Source: Ferrimonas sp. YFM
GTDB taxonomy: Bacteria; Pseudomonadota; Gammaproteobacteria; Enterobacterales; Shewanellaceae
Length of the DNA: 64,000 nt
Assembly: GCF_030296015.1 (NCBI RefSeq)
Contig: NZ_AP027368.1
Location: 3,162,001 to 3,226,000, forward strand
Reading direction: 5' to 3'
Shown one piece after another: positions 38,396-46,984 of the stretch. Each line of letters begins with the position of its first letter. The stretch's first letter is position 1. Under the pieces are notes generated by a model. The model saw only the letters and a program-made list of their open reading frames with translations. It did not search any database and had not been told where the DNA came from. Made by a program: the position numbers and the translations under genes.

Positions 38396-39478
38396 CTATC
38401 TTTCCGTGCAGGAGATGCAGGGGTCGATGCTGTTGACCATCAGCGGGACATCCCCCACCTTCTCACCAGTCATCATGGTCTTCAGGGCATCCCAGTTCGG
38501 GTAGCTGGGCACGCGCCACTTCAGGCGCTCCGGCCGGTCTGAACCATCGGTCTTCAGATAGTAGATCAGCTCCCCCCGGGGGGCTTCGCTCTTGGCAATC
38601 GCCTCCCCCGCCGGGATCACCGGCAAACCGCTGATGGCGGTGGGCCCGGCAGGCATCCGCTCCAGGCACTGGCGAATCAGATCCAGGGCCACCAGCACCT
38701 CGTCCAGACGCACCATGGCCCGGGACCAGACGTCGCCGCCGCTGCGGGTCTGAATCTGCATATCCAGCTGATCATAAACCGCATAGGGCGCCTGAACACG
38801 AACATCGTACGCCAGTCCAGAGCCCCTGGCCACAGGTCCCACCAGACCATGATGCTGCACATCCTCCAGGGACAGCACCCCGACGCCCTGAGTCCGGGAC
38901 AACACGAAGTGATTGGAGCCGTAGAGGTCGCGGATCTCCTCCACCGCCGGCACTAACGTGTCGATCTGGGCCAGCAGCCATCGGGTCTGTTCGCCATCCA
39001 CATCGTACTTGACGCCGCCGATGCAGTTGGCCCCCAGGTCCATGCGGTTGCCGTAGATGGTCTCCTTGACGTCCTGCATCACCTCCCGGGTCTCCAGCAC
39101 ATGCATAAACAGGGAATCAAACCCGATGATGTGGGCCATGATCCCCACATTGAACAGGTTGGACGCCACCCGCTTCACCTCGTCGGCGATCACCCTCAGG
39201 TACTGGCCCCGCAGCGGCACTTCGATGCCCGCCAGCGATTCCAGCGCCATGCAGTAGGTGGTGGGGTGGCTGTTGGAGCACAGGGAGCAGAGCCGCTCGG
39301 TCAGGGTGATGTTCTGGTAGAAGTTACGTTTCACCGCCAGGTACTCCAGGCCACGGTGAACGTGGCCGGCGGTGATCTCCAGATCGCGGATGGTCTCCCC
39401 CTCCACCTCCACCTTGAAGTACATGGGCTCCTCCAGGGCCACATGCAGCGGCCCTACCGGGACTTTGTATCCACTCAT
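38396..39478 (-). CDS. cooH: CO-induced [NiFe] hydrogenase large subunit CooH
   Basis: 360-aa catalytic subunit of a group 4 energy-converting hydrogenase reducing protons to H2. Nickel ligands are visible as the N-terminal pair C64/C67 (RLCSLCSNSH) and the C-terminal pair C354/C357 (DPCISCTER). The protein stops three residues after the last Cys, so it has no C-terminal peptide for a maturation protease to remove, as reported for R. rubrum CooH. It is homologous to NuoD of complex I. Its ATG shares one base with the cooU stop. It is followed by cooA. Confidence 0.93.
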   Translation of the reverse strand: MSGYKVPVGPLHVALEEPMYFKVEVEGETIRDLEITAGHVHRGLEYLAVKRNFYQNITLTERLCSLCSNSHPTTYCMALESLAGIEVPLRGQYLRVIADEVKRVASNLFNVGIMAHIIGFDSLFMHVLETREVMQDVKETIYGNRMDLGANCIGGVKYDVDGEQTRWLLAQIDTLVPAVEEIRDLYGSNHFVLSRTQGVGVLSLEDVQHHGLVGPVARGSGLAYDVRVQAPYAVYDQLDMQIQTRSGGDVWSRAMVRLDEVLVALDLIRQCLERMPAGPTAISGLPVIPAGEAIAKSEAPRGELIYYLKTDGSDRPERLKWRVPSYPNWDALKTMMTGEKVGDVPLMVNSIDPCISCTER

Positions 39479-39990
39479 CAGTTCTCTCCTCGGCTGGTCA
39501 TGATCTTCTCCCACAACGACTTAGTGCTGGCGGCATTCACCAGATCCGAGTAGGGGATGAAGCGCTGCAATACGGCGGGGTCGATGCTCTCATCGATAAA
39601 CAGCCGCCGCGGATTGGGGTGCCCGGTCACCTCAATGTCGTACAGCTCCATAAACTCCCGCTCGTTCCAGTCGGCGTTGAGGAACACCGGCGTCATTGAG
39701 GGGATCACCGCCCCCTGCTCCGGCAGCACCACGGTGGCGGTCACCGTGGAGCCGTCCAGGTCGAAGTGGTAGGCGATCTCCAGGTTGGGCGACACCTGGT
39801 AGGCGGTGATGGTGCTCAGCCGGCCCCCCAGCACCTTGACCAGCCGGGCAAACGGCAGCAACTGCTCCGCCTGCTCCAGCCTGGCCCAGGCGACACTGAC
39901 CCCCTTGGCGTCCGTGGTCTGGGTCCAGGACGCCGGCTGTGCCAGGGTATTGCCCAGGCTGGCGGCGAAGCGTTGAAACATGGGGTTCAT
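39478..39990 (-). CDS. cooU: hydrogenase subunit CooU (NuoC-like)
   Basis: 170-aa subunit of the CO-induced hydrogenase, homologous to the NuoC/30-kDa subunit of complex I. The family signature region reads EREFMELYDIEVTGHPNPRRLFIDE. It links the large and small subunits in the peripheral arm. The real start is ATG 39990 (MNPMFQRFAAS); the longer open frame upstream reads through cooX in another phase and is not real. It overlaps cooX by four bases and cooH by one, so translation is coupled. Confidence 0.85.
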   Translation of the reverse strand: MNPMFQRFAASLGNTLAQPASWTQTTDAKGVSVAWARLEQAEQLLPFARLVKVLGGRLSTITAYQVSPNLEIAYHFDLDGSTVTATVVLPEQGAVIPSMTPVFLNADWNEREFMELYDIEVTGHPNPRRLFIDESIDPAVLQRFIPYSDLVNAASTKSLWEKIMTSRGEN

Positions 39991-40499
39991 AGCATCTCTC
40001 CTTTGGTGAGCTGTTGGGCGGAGCGGGCACGGCGGCAGTCCGGGCAGAGCGTGGCCAGGGTGCGGATATCCCCATTGCTGCCCGCGTAGGCCCGCCCCAG
40101 CAAACTGGTGGTGGTCTGGGTGATCTTCCTGCCGCATTCGCCACATGGCAGACGGGGGATCAGATCGTGCTCCACCATGGTGTATTTCTGCGACTGATGG
40201 TGCGCCAGGTGCCAGTCCTCGGTCAGCCGAATCGCCCCGGGAATGCAGTAGTGCTGGCACAGGCCGCAGAAGGTGCAGCTGTTGTGCCAGACGGTGAAGG
40301 TGGTGCCCTCTTGCGTTTCCTCGAATCGAATGGCTCCACCGGCACAGACGTGCTCGCACATGCGACAGGCACTGCAGCGGCTGGCGTCGAAGCGGATGCG
40401 TCCACGCAGTCCTTTCGGCGTAAAGGTGTCGCCGAAGGGGAAGGGATCGGTAGAGGGTCCCTTCTTGAGGTTCTGCCAAAGCAGTTTCAGTATCTTCAT
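39987..40499 (-). CDS. cooX: hydrogenase ferredoxin-like subunit CooX
   Basis: 170-aa electron-transfer subunit with two [4Fe-4S] motifs, CSACRMCEHVC and CTFCGLCQHYC, related to NuoI/EchF. It should pass electrons from CooF to the proximal cluster of CooL. The C-terminal third has an additional four-Cys pattern (CGEC about 119-122 and CPDC about 153-156) that looks like a zinc ribbon or rubredoxin-like knuckle. It overlaps both cooL and cooU by four bases. Confidence 0.88.
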   Translation of the reverse strand: MKILKLLWQNLKKGPSTDPFPFGDTFTPKGLRGRIRFDASRCSACRMCEHVCAGGAIRFEETQEGTTFTVWHNSCTFCGLCQHYCIPGAIRLTEDWHLAHHQSQKYTMVEHDLIPRLPCGECGRKITQTTTSLLGRAYAGSNGDIRTLATLCPDCRRARSAQQLTKGEML

Positions 40500-40936
40500 G
40501 ACGCCTCCTGCAGCCGTTGCTTCCAGATCTCGATGGCCTGGGCCACCCCCTCGAGGATCGCCTGGGGCCGGGGTGGACAGCCGGGGATGTTCACGTCCAC
40601 ATCGAAGTAACGGTCGATGGGACCCTCGATGGCGTAGCTGTCACGAAACACCCCGCCACTGATGGGACAGATCCCCACCGCCACCGTCACCTTGGGATCG
40701 GGGATCTCCTGATACACCCTGAGCACCTTCTCTTTGACCCGGGCGGTGAGGGGACCGGTGATCAGCACGATGTCCGCGTGCTTGGGGCTGCCGCAGTACT
40801 GGCAGCCGAGGCGCTCCACATCGAATCTGGGGATGCAGGCGGTGGTGGCCAGCTCCACATCACAGCCGTTGCAGGAGCCGGCATTGATCCGGTACAGCCA
40901 GGGCGAGCGCGCCGCCACGTTGGAAAACAGAGCCAT
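40496..40936 (-). CDS. cooL: hydrogenase small subunit CooL
   Basis: 146-aa small subunit, homologous to NuoB. It holds the proximal [4Fe-4S] cluster through C22 and C25 (GSCNGCD), C90 (VGICPISGG) and C120 (PGCPPRP). No Tat signal is present, as expected for a cytoplasm-facing group 4 enzyme. ATG 40936, two bases after the cooK stop, was chosen over a longer frame that overlaps cooK and lacks homology. Confidence 0.92.
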   Translation of the reverse strand: MALFSNVAARSPWLYRINAGSCNGCDVELATTACIPRFDVERLGCQYCGSPKHADIVLITGPLTARVKEKVLRVYQEIPDPKVTVAVGICPISGGVFRDSYAIEGPIDRYFDVDVNIPGCPPRPQAILEGVAQAIEIWKQRLQEAS

Positions 40937-40938
40937 GA

Positions 40939-41907
40939 TTACCCCCTTAGAGAGCCGAGCAGCACCAGCGCCAGGCTCAGCACACCGAGCAGCTCGGGCC
41001 ACTTGAAATAGAACAGGAATGCCTGGTCGATGCGCATCCGACCCACCGACGCCCGAAGCAGGGTTTTGGCCAGCAGAAACAGCACCAAGCACTTGAGCAG
41101 ATGGGCGGCCAGGGCGGCGATGCCGGTCAGGGCTCCTGGCCAGAACAGCACCACAGCCAGGCTGAACACCACCACGGTTTTGAGGGTGGACATCAGCTTG
41201 AACATCGCCAGGGCCGGCCCGGAGTACTCCAGCAGCGGCCCCTCGAGCAGTTCAGACTCCGCCTCAGGCACGTCGAAAGGCGGCACGCCGAGGTTGGCGG
41301 GAATGACACTGAGAAACGCCAGCAGCGCCGGCCACAGCCAGGGGTTGGTCACCAGGCTGCCGTTGGCCTGCTGCCAGGCGATGATCTCGGTCAGGCTGAG
41401 GCAGATGACCCCACCCTGGGCAACGCCAACGTGGATGGCCACACTGAGCAGCACCAGCAGCAGCGGCCCCTCATAGGCCAGCATCATGCTCATCTCCCGT
41501 GAGAAGCCGATGGCACCGAAGGTGGAGCCGGAGACCGAGCCGCTGAGCATGATCACCACCGCCGGCACCGCCAGCAGGTAGAGCAGCACCAGCATGTCCC
41601 CCAACTGGGCCGGCGGCTGATACCAGCCGGGCACAGGCACCAGGGCCAGGGCCACCGCCATGGCGCAGACGCCGGCGGCAGGCAGATAGAGAAACAGCGC
41701 CGCAAAACTGCCCTGGGGCACCATGGAGTGCTTTCGCATCAGCTTGGCCACGTCATAGAAGGGCTGCAGCAGCGGCGGTCCTACGCGCCGCTGCAGGCGG
41801 GCCAGCAGGATGCGATCCACCCCCTTGGCCAGCAGCCCGATAACCAGGCCGGCGGTCGCCACCACCATCACCCAGATGGGGAGCAGCAGGGACTCAAATT
41901 GATTCAT
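40939..41907 (-). CDS. cooK: hydrogenase membrane subunit CooK (NuoH-like)
   Basis: 322-aa integral membrane protein with about eight helices. Homologous to NuoH/HycD, the subunit joining the peripheral arm to the ion-pumping arm. The conserved acidic loop NLGVPPFDVPEAESELLEGPLLEYSGP and the RVGPPLLQPFYDVAKL segment are both intact. It overlaps cooM by four bases and is followed two bases later by cooL. Confidence 0.93.
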   Translation of the reverse strand: MNQFESLLLPIWVMVVATAGLVIGLLAKGVDRILLARLQRRVGPPLLQPFYDVAKLMRKHSMVPQGSFAALFLYLPAAGVCAMAVALALVPVPGWYQPPAQLGDMLVLLYLLAVPAVVIMLSGSVSGSTFGAIGFSREMSMMLAYEGPLLLVLLSVAIHVGVAQGGVICLSLTEIIAWQQANGSLVTNPWLWPALLAFLSVIPANLGVPPFDVPEAESELLEGPLLEYSGPALAMFKLMSTLKTVVVFSLAVVLFWPGALTGIAALAAHLLKCLVLFLLAKTLLRASVGRMRIDQAFLFYFKWPELLGVLSLALVLLGSLRG

Positions 41908-44900
41908 GATTCTCTCCGTTTAAAGGGTCCGGCCAGAGCGCGCAGCAGCGCTTTGGGGGATTCGTAGAGGGCGGCGGCGCCCATGTGGCTGTCCGCATCG
42001 CTCAGGTCCTCGACGCCACAGGCGTGATGGTGAATCGCCACTCGCTGGGGGGCGCTGAGGCGATAAAATCCCCAGCAGGCCAGGGCCGGCAGCAGCAGAG
42101 ACAGGGTCAGCAGCCAGGAGGACCAGCCTCCGGGCAGCGGCCCCCACAGGCTCACCTGAGGTGCGGTCATCCCCAGTGAGGTGACGATGGCGGCAATGGG
42201 CACCAGCGCCAGACCGGGGAAGAGTCCCAGACCCAGGCAGGCAGCGGCGGTCAGCACCATGGGCCAGGCCATGGAGGTCGGGGCCTCTTTCAGGTGTGCC
42301 AGCCCAGGTGAAGGCCGTCCCAGGAAGGCCACATGGGCAAACTTGAGCACCGCCGCCAGGGTGAACAGGCTGGACATCAGGGTGGCCAGGGCAAACAGGT
42401 AGTGGCCGGATTGCAGGCTGGCCTGATAGATAAGCCACTTGGAAGCAAAGCCATTGAGCGGCGGTATCCCCGCCAGCGACAGCCCGGCGAACAGGAACAG
42501 GCCGAAGGTCAGTGGCATCTGCCGTCCCAGTCCGCCCAGGTCATCCAGGCTGTGCAGGTGCGCCTGGGCCAGAATCACCCCGGCGCCCATAAACAGCAGG
42601 TTCTTCAGCAGCATGTGGTTCACAAAATGCAGCAAGCCGGCGCTGATGCCCAGGGGGGTCAGCAGGGCCAGGCCCAGCAACACATAGGCCAGCTGGCTGA
42701 CGGTGCTGTAGATAAGCAGCCGCTTGATGCCGGTCTGGATCATCGCCATCGCCCCGGCCCCCAGCAGGGTCACCGCCGCCACCAGGGCCACCAGGAAGGC
42801 GGGCCAGGGCAGGCCTTGCACCTCGCCGAAGCGGGCCGCCAGGGTGGTGATGCCGATGGCTCCGAAGAACTTGAGCATGCCGAAGGGGCCACTCTTGAGC
42901 AGCACCGCCGAGATGTAACCACTGACCGGCGTCGGCGCCGTCGGCGGGTGCATCTGCACATCGATGCGCAGCGGCAGCTGGGCGGCCTTCATCAGCAGCC
43001 CCGCCAACACCAGCACCAGGGCGGAGGCGCTCCAGGCTAGTGGCATCGCCTCCAGCCTCTGCCCCAGCCCTTCGAACGCCAACTCACCTGAGGGGGCCGC
43101 CAGCATCACTGTCCCCAGGAACAGGCAGCTGGCCCCGGCCAGATTGAACATCAGGTATTTGAATCCCTCATCCAGGGCATCGTCGCTCTCCTCGTGGATG
43201 ATGGCGAAATAGAGGGCCCAGCTGCTCATTACCTCCCAGAACAGGAAGAAGTTGAACAGATCGCGGCTGGCACAGATCCCCAGCAGGCCGCCAATCATCA
43301 ACAGGAAGAACATCAGGAACCTGGGCAGGCTGTGACCGTGGGCCATGTAGCCCTTGGAGTAGGCCAGGCTCAGCAGTCCTACGGCGGCGATCAGCAGGGC
43401 GAACCACCAGGAAAGCGGGTCAAACTGCTGGGAGTGCTGCAGCACCATCACCAAAGACAGCGCCATCACCGCCAGGGCAACAGGCACCGCCAGGGCGGGC
43501 ACCCGCTTACCCAGCAGATACACCGCCGGGGCGCCGATGCAGGCCACCAGCGCCGCCCAGGACCACTCCAGCGACAGGGAGAGAAGCTCGCCCCCCGCAG
43601 GGGAGAGCTGCGCCACCACCGGCTGAACCAGACCCAGCACCGCATCGGGGAACAGCCCCGCCGCCAGCACCAGAGCCGCCAGCAGCAGTTGCGGCAACAG
43701 CATCCCGACGGGGGCTTCGGTTGCCTCCGTCTGAGCCGGGGTGAAGAACAGCACCCGGAAGATGCGCAGGTAGTAGACGGCGCCAATCAGGCTGCCCAGC
43801 AGGATCACCACCGGCAGCACCAGGTTGCCCTGGTCAACGGCGGCGTAAATCATCAGATACTTGGAGAAGAAACCGCTGAATGGCGGAAGCCCCATGATCG
43901 CCAGCAAACCGACGGCCAGACAGGCCCCGGTGATGGGCATCCGCCGGCCGGCGCCGGCCAGATCGGCCAGGGTTTTGCTGCCATAGCGGTAGATGATGGA
44001 GCCGGCACAGAGAAACAGCAGACTCTTGAAGATGGCGTGATTGAGCAGATGAGCCAGGCCTGCGGTCAGGGCCAGGTAGCTGGCCAGCCCCAGCACCGCG
44101 GTGATCTCACCCACCTGGGCCAGGGTGGAGAACGCCAGCATCCGCTTGAGATCCGGTTCGCGCAGGGCCGCCAGTTCACCGTAGATCAGGGTCACCGCAC
44201 CCAGCAGGGTGATCACCAGTGGAATGGAGAGGGCCCCCTCCCCCGCCAGCCGCGACAGGGCGGCGGACCCGAACACCAGAAACAGCAGCTTCAGGATGCC
44301 GTACAGGCCCACCTTGGTGAGGATGGCTGACATGGGTGCGGAGATGGAGGAGGGTGCCACAGGATGGGCATCAGGCAGCCAGCCATGGGCGGGCCACAGC
44401 CCCGCCTTGACCCCCAGGCCCACCAGGAAGCAGGCGAGGATCACCAGGGCCTCCCCAGGGGGCAGCTGCCCGGCCGCCGCAGCCAGCTGGGCAAATTCGA
44501 AACTGCCCAGGTTGGCGTGCAACAGCAGGATGCCGAAATGCATGATGTAGGCGCCGCCGGCGCACATCAGAAAGTACTTACGTCCCGCCTGCAGCGCCTT
44601 GGGAGTGCGGGGGTGGATCACCAGCAGATAGGAGGTCCAGGTCATCAGCTCCCAAAACAGGTAGAAGTTACCCAGATCCGTTGCGGTGACCACCCCCAGC
44701 AGGGAACCGAGCATCAGCAGCAGGAAGAAGTAATAGAGGTTGGCCCTGGGGTCTTTGCGCATATAGGGGCCGGAGTAGACGCAGACCACCAGCATCACCA
44801 GCATCACCAGGGCGATGATCACGGCGAACAGCCAGGAAAGGCCATCGGCCATGGGCAGCTGCCAGGCCATCACCAGGGTGACGGCGGCCACCGCCTGCAC

Positions 44901-45662
44901 CATCAGATCCCGCAATCTGGGGCTGAAGTGCCCCAGCAGGAACACCCCGAAACCACTCAGGTAGGGCAGCAGCACCAGGGCCTGCCAGGGGGACTCGAAC
45001 CTGGGCATGCCATGGCCCTCAGTCAGGCCGTTGAGGGCACCGACCCAGTGCAGCAGCGGCTCGGGATCCAGGCTCAGCAGCACAGTAGTCAGGGCCGCGA
45101 TCAGCATCAGCAGCAGACTGGCCGCCCCCTGCCCCGCCTCGCTCAGCACCGGACGGCTGGCCGGGGCACCGAAACAGACTTTGTGGATCACCGTCACCGT
45201 GTAGATGGCCGCCACTATCCCCGCCAGGGTGGCGGTGACCGCCAAGGCCCAGTGGCCCTGGTCCACGGCGGCGTACAGGATGATGAACTTGCTGAAAGCC
45301 CCCTTGAAGGGGGAGAGCCCCATCACCGAGAACAGGCCAAAGCCGAACATCAGCCGGCTCAATGGCATCTGGGGCGCCACCTCGGCCACCCGGTCCAGGC
45401 GGTCGCTGCCGGCGGCCCGAATCAGCCGCCAGGCCGCCAGGATCACCAGCAGCCGCATCACCGCCTGCAGGGCCAGATGGAACCAGGCGCCAGTCTGAGC
45501 CAGGGGCTCGCCCAGCCCCAGGCCCATGATCAGGTAGCCCAGCTCGGCGGCGGTGGCGTAGAGCAGCAGCCTGCCAAGACTGGCTCGGTTGCGCAGGGCC
45601 CACAGCTCCCCGAGCAACAGCAGCCCGGCACCCAGCCAGGCCAGAATGGAAAACTCTCCCAT
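41904..45662 (-). CDS. cooM: large antiporter-like hydrogenase subunit CooM
   Basis: 1252-aa polytopic protein with roughly 30-35 helices, matching the very large CooM of R. rubrum. It consists of repeated NuoL/M/N-like modules. The segment G-[LI]-P-P-F-x-G-F-x-S-K-[YW]-x-x-[IY]-Y occurs three times (MGLSPFKGAFSKFIILYA, MGLPPFSGFFSKYLMIYA, AGIPPLNGFASKWLIYQA), so it has one partial and two full modules. The second module has the antiporter motif HGWLPDAHPVAPSS. It probably pumps protons or sodium while H2 is made. ATG 45662 was chosen for GAGG six bases upstream; in-frame ATGs at 45668 and 45674 are possible. First gene of its operon. Confidence 0.9.
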   Translation of the reverse strand: MGEFSILAWLGAGLLLLGELWALRNRASLGRLLLYATAAELGYLIMGLGLGEPLAQTGAWFHLALQAVMRLLVILAAWRLIRAAGSDRLDRVAEVAPQMPLSRLMFGFGLFSVMGLSPFKGAFSKFIILYAAVDQGHWALAVTATLAGIVAAIYTVTVIHKVCFGAPASRPVLSEAGQGAASLLLMLIAALTTVLLSLDPEPLLHWVGALNGLTEGHGMPRFESPWQALVLLPYLSGFGVFLLGHFSPRLRDLMVQAVAAVTLVMAWQLPMADGLSWLFAVIIALVMLVMLVVCVYSGPYMRKDPRANLYYFFLLLMLGSLLGVVTATDLGNFYLFWELMTWTSYLLVIHPRTPKALQAGRKYFLMCAGGAYIMHFGILLLHANLGSFEFAQLAAAAGQLPPGEALVILACFLVGLGVKAGLWPAHGWLPDAHPVAPSSISAPMSAILTKVGLYGILKLLFLVFGSAALSRLAGEGALSIPLVITLLGAVTLIYGELAALREPDLKRMLAFSTLAQVGEITAVLGLASYLALTAGLAHLLNHAIFKSLLFLCAGSIIYRYGSKTLADLAGAGRRMPITGACLAVGLLAIMGLPPFSGFFSKYLMIYAAVDQGNLVLPVVILLGSLIGAVYYLRIFRVLFFTPAQTEATEAPVGMLLPQLLLAALVLAAGLFPDAVLGLVQPVVAQLSPAGGELLSLSLEWSWAALVACIGAPAVYLLGKRVPALAVPVALAVMALSLVMVLQHSQQFDPLSWWFALLIAAVGLLSLAYSKGYMAHGHSLPRFLMFFLLMIGGLLGICASRDLFNFFLFWEVMSSWALYFAIIHEESDDALDEGFKYLMFNLAGASCLFLGTVMLAAPSGELAFEGLGQRLEAMPLAWSASALVLVLAGLLMKAAQLPLRIDVQMHPPTAPTPVSGYISAVLLKSGPFGMLKFFGAIGITTLAARFGEVQGLPWPAFLVALVAAVTLLGAGAMAMIQTGIKRLLIYSTVSQLAYVLLGLALLTPLGISAGLLHFVNHMLLKNLLFMGAGVILAQAHLHSLDDLGGLGRQMPLTFGLFLFAGLSLAGIPPLNGFASKWLIYQASLQSGHYLFALATLMSSLFTLAAVLKFAHVAFLGRPSPGLAHLKEAPTSMAWPMVLTAAACLGLGLFPGLALVPIAAIVTSLGMTAPQVSLWGPLPGGWSSWLLTLSLLLPALACWGFYRLSAPQRVAIHHHACGVEDLSDADSHMGAAALYESPKALLRALAGPFKRRES

Positions 45663-45695
45663 GGTCATCCTCATCTTGTTGTCGTTGTCAGGCCC

Positions 45696-45738
45696 ACTCT
45701 AGGCCTGAGCGGTCACCCCATCTGTCAGCGGGCTGACA
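45696..45738 (-). promoter_or_regulatory. CooA-dependent promoter of cooMKLXUH-cooA
   Basis: A perfect inverted repeat TGTCA-GCGGGC-TGACA (45723-45738) matches the 5-6-5 form of known CooA sites. On the minus strand a TAGAGT -10 element lies at 45696-45701, putting the start near 45689 and the site centre near -42, the class II position used by CooA and CRP. There is no good -35, as expected for an activator-dependent promoter. Confidence 0.75.
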
Positions 45739-45786
45739 GGGGGCAACCCGAATTCAGAAAACGTTGCGCCCATCACCCTTTGGGTG

Positions 45787-45811
45787 AAAAAAAGGGGCGC
45801 CTCTGCGCCCC
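45787..45811 (-). terminator. terminator of the hypA-cooFSCT-hypB operon
   Basis: On the minus strand GGGGCGC and GCGCCCC pair around AGAG, followed by seven T residues, three bases past the hypB stop. It separates the two coo operons. Confidence 0.92.
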
Positions 45812-45814
45812 GGT

Positions 45815-46549
45815 TCAGGGTGTCAGCCGCTGCTGCAGCCAGCTCAGCCAGGCGGCCATCCCCTCGCCGCTTTTGGCGGAGATGGGCAGGGTCTGCTCCT
45901 CCAACCCCAGGGTCTTGAGGTAGTGCTCGGCCCCCGGAAGGCTGAAATCATCGAAATGGGCCAGCAGATCCAGCTTGGTGATCAGCACCAGGTCTGCCGC
46001 GCGGAACATCACCGGATACTTGGCCGGTTTGTCCTCCCCTTCGGTGACCGACAGCAGCACCAGGTTGAGGTGCTGCCCCAGATCAAACCCGGCCGGGCAC
46101 ACCAGGTTGCCGACGTTTTCGATGAACAGCAGATCCAGCTCATCCAGGGGCAGGCTGTGCAGGGCGTCGTACACCATGTGGGCGTCAAGGTGACAGGCCA
46201 TCCCTGTGGTGATCTGCACCACGGGCACCCCCTTGGCGGCGATGCGCTGGGCGTCGTTCTCCGTTTCCAGATCCCCCTCAATCACCCCGGCGCGAATCCC
46301 CAGCGCCTTGAGCTGCTCCAGGGTCTCCTCCAGCAACCGGGTCTTGCCGCTGCCCGGAGAGGACATCAGGTTGATGGCCAGAATGTTGTGACGCTCCAGG
46401 TGCTCCCGGTTGTGCGCCGCCTGGTGGTCGTTTTCGTCCAACAGGCCGGTAAGAAGCTGCACCGCATCGCCGGGCCGGTGCAGGTGGCCTCCGGGTTCCA
46501 CCAGGTGTTGATTTCCCGGTGTCAGGTTACAGCCGCAGTTGTTGCACAT
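45815..46549 (-). CDS. hypB: hydrogenase nickel incorporation GTPase HypB
   Basis: 244-aa GTPase that delivers nickel to the hydrogenase large subunit with HypA. The N-terminal high-affinity nickel motif CNNCGC (2-7) is present, then a modest His-containing segment (HLHRPGD, DENDHQAAHNREHLERHN). The G1 motif is MSSPGSGKT, and the metal-site Cys/His of the G domain appear in TTGMACHLDAH and NLVCPAGFDLG. It ends the upstream coo operon. Its inclusion with hypA in a CO-dehydrogenase operon means nickel handling for hydrogenase is induced together with CooS. Confidence 0.95.
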   Translation of the reverse strand: MCNNCGCNLTPGNQHLVEPGGHLHRPGDAVQLLTGLLDENDHQAAHNREHLERHNILAINLMSSPGSGKTRLLEETLEQLKALGIRAGVIEGDLETENDAQRIAAKGVPVVQITTGMACHLDAHMVYDALHSLPLDELDLLFIENVGNLVCPAGFDLGQHLNLVLLSVTEGEDKPAKYPVMFRAADLVLITKLDLLAHFDDFSLPGAEHYLKTLGLEEQTLPISAKSGEGMAAWLSWLQQRLTP

Positions 46550-46559
46550 GGCCGCCTCC

Positions 46560-46790
46560 TCACTCTTGTTCGGTCTGTTGAGGCACCCGCGACAGGGTGC
46601 GGTTCAGGGCTTCGCCGGTGCAGCGCATCTGCTCCACCACCTCCAGCAGGGAGTCCGCCAGTTCCGCCAGCTCAAAGCGAATCAGCTGCTCGCGCCAACG
46701 CTCCATCTCGCTGATGTGGGCCTGGTTGTGCTCCTCCCAATGGGGCAGCAGGGTGTGGATACGCTGGATCAGTTGCTGCTGCGGGTTCAT
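46560..46790 (-). CDS. CooJ-like nickel-binding protein lacking the His-rich tail
   Basis: 76-aa helical protein at the position of cooJ in R. rubrum. The N-terminal half has the pattern HTLLPHWEEHNQAHISEM, with histidines spaced as in the H-W-x-x-H-N-x-x-H motif of CooJ-type helical domains that bind nickel. The remainder is a predicted helix hairpin. The histidine-rich C-terminal tail of R. rubrum CooJ is absent; the protein ends RVPQQTEQE. It overlaps cooT by four bases and lies 10 bp before hypB. The likely role is nickel storage or delivery to CooS. Homology is inferred from motif and position. Confidence 0.65.
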   Translation of the reverse strand: MNPQQQLIQRIHTLLPHWEEHNQAHISEMERWREQLIRFELAELADSLLEVVEQMRCTGEALNRTLSRVPQQTEQE

Positions 46791-46984
46791 GGGGCCTCCA
46801 CCGGCTCTAAGTGGATCTGACCCTGCATCATGTCCAGCAGGGTGATGCGGTAGCCCGCCAGTGTCCTGGGGGCGTCAAACAGGGTCTCCAGGCTGAGGCC
46901 GGGGGGGATCACCTCCACCCGGCTGACCTGGGAGACCTCCTCCCAGCCATGGGCGTGTTTGATTCGGGCGGTGAAGTTACACAT
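46787..46984 (-). CDS. cooT: nickel-binding CO dehydrogenase accessory protein CooT
   Basis: 65-aa protein resembling the small homodimeric CooT of R. rubrum. It begins Met-Cys: in R. rubrum Cys2 is the nickel ligand, and it is kept here. The remainder is a short beta-rich fold (VEVIPPGLSLETLFDAPRTL, ITLLDMMQGQIHLEPVEAP). It helps mature the nickel site of CooS. It overlaps cooC by eight bases and the CooJ-like gene by four, so translation is coupled. Confidence 0.85.
   Translation of the reverse strand: MCNFTARIKHAHGWEEVSQVSRVEVIPPGLSLETLFDAPRTLAGYRITLLDMMQGQIHLEPVEAP

Noticed and set aside
39478-40479. A 333-codon frame starting upstream of cooU
   Set aside because: Its first half reads cooX in the wrong phase. 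Only the part from ATG 39990 resembles NuoC/CooU, so the shorter gene was annotated.
45766-45793. CACCC/GGGTG hairpin near the hypB terminator as a second terminator
   Set aside because: Its A run lies on the wrong side for minus-strand termination. The adjacent GGGGCGC/GCGCCCC stem with seven T residues is the real terminator.
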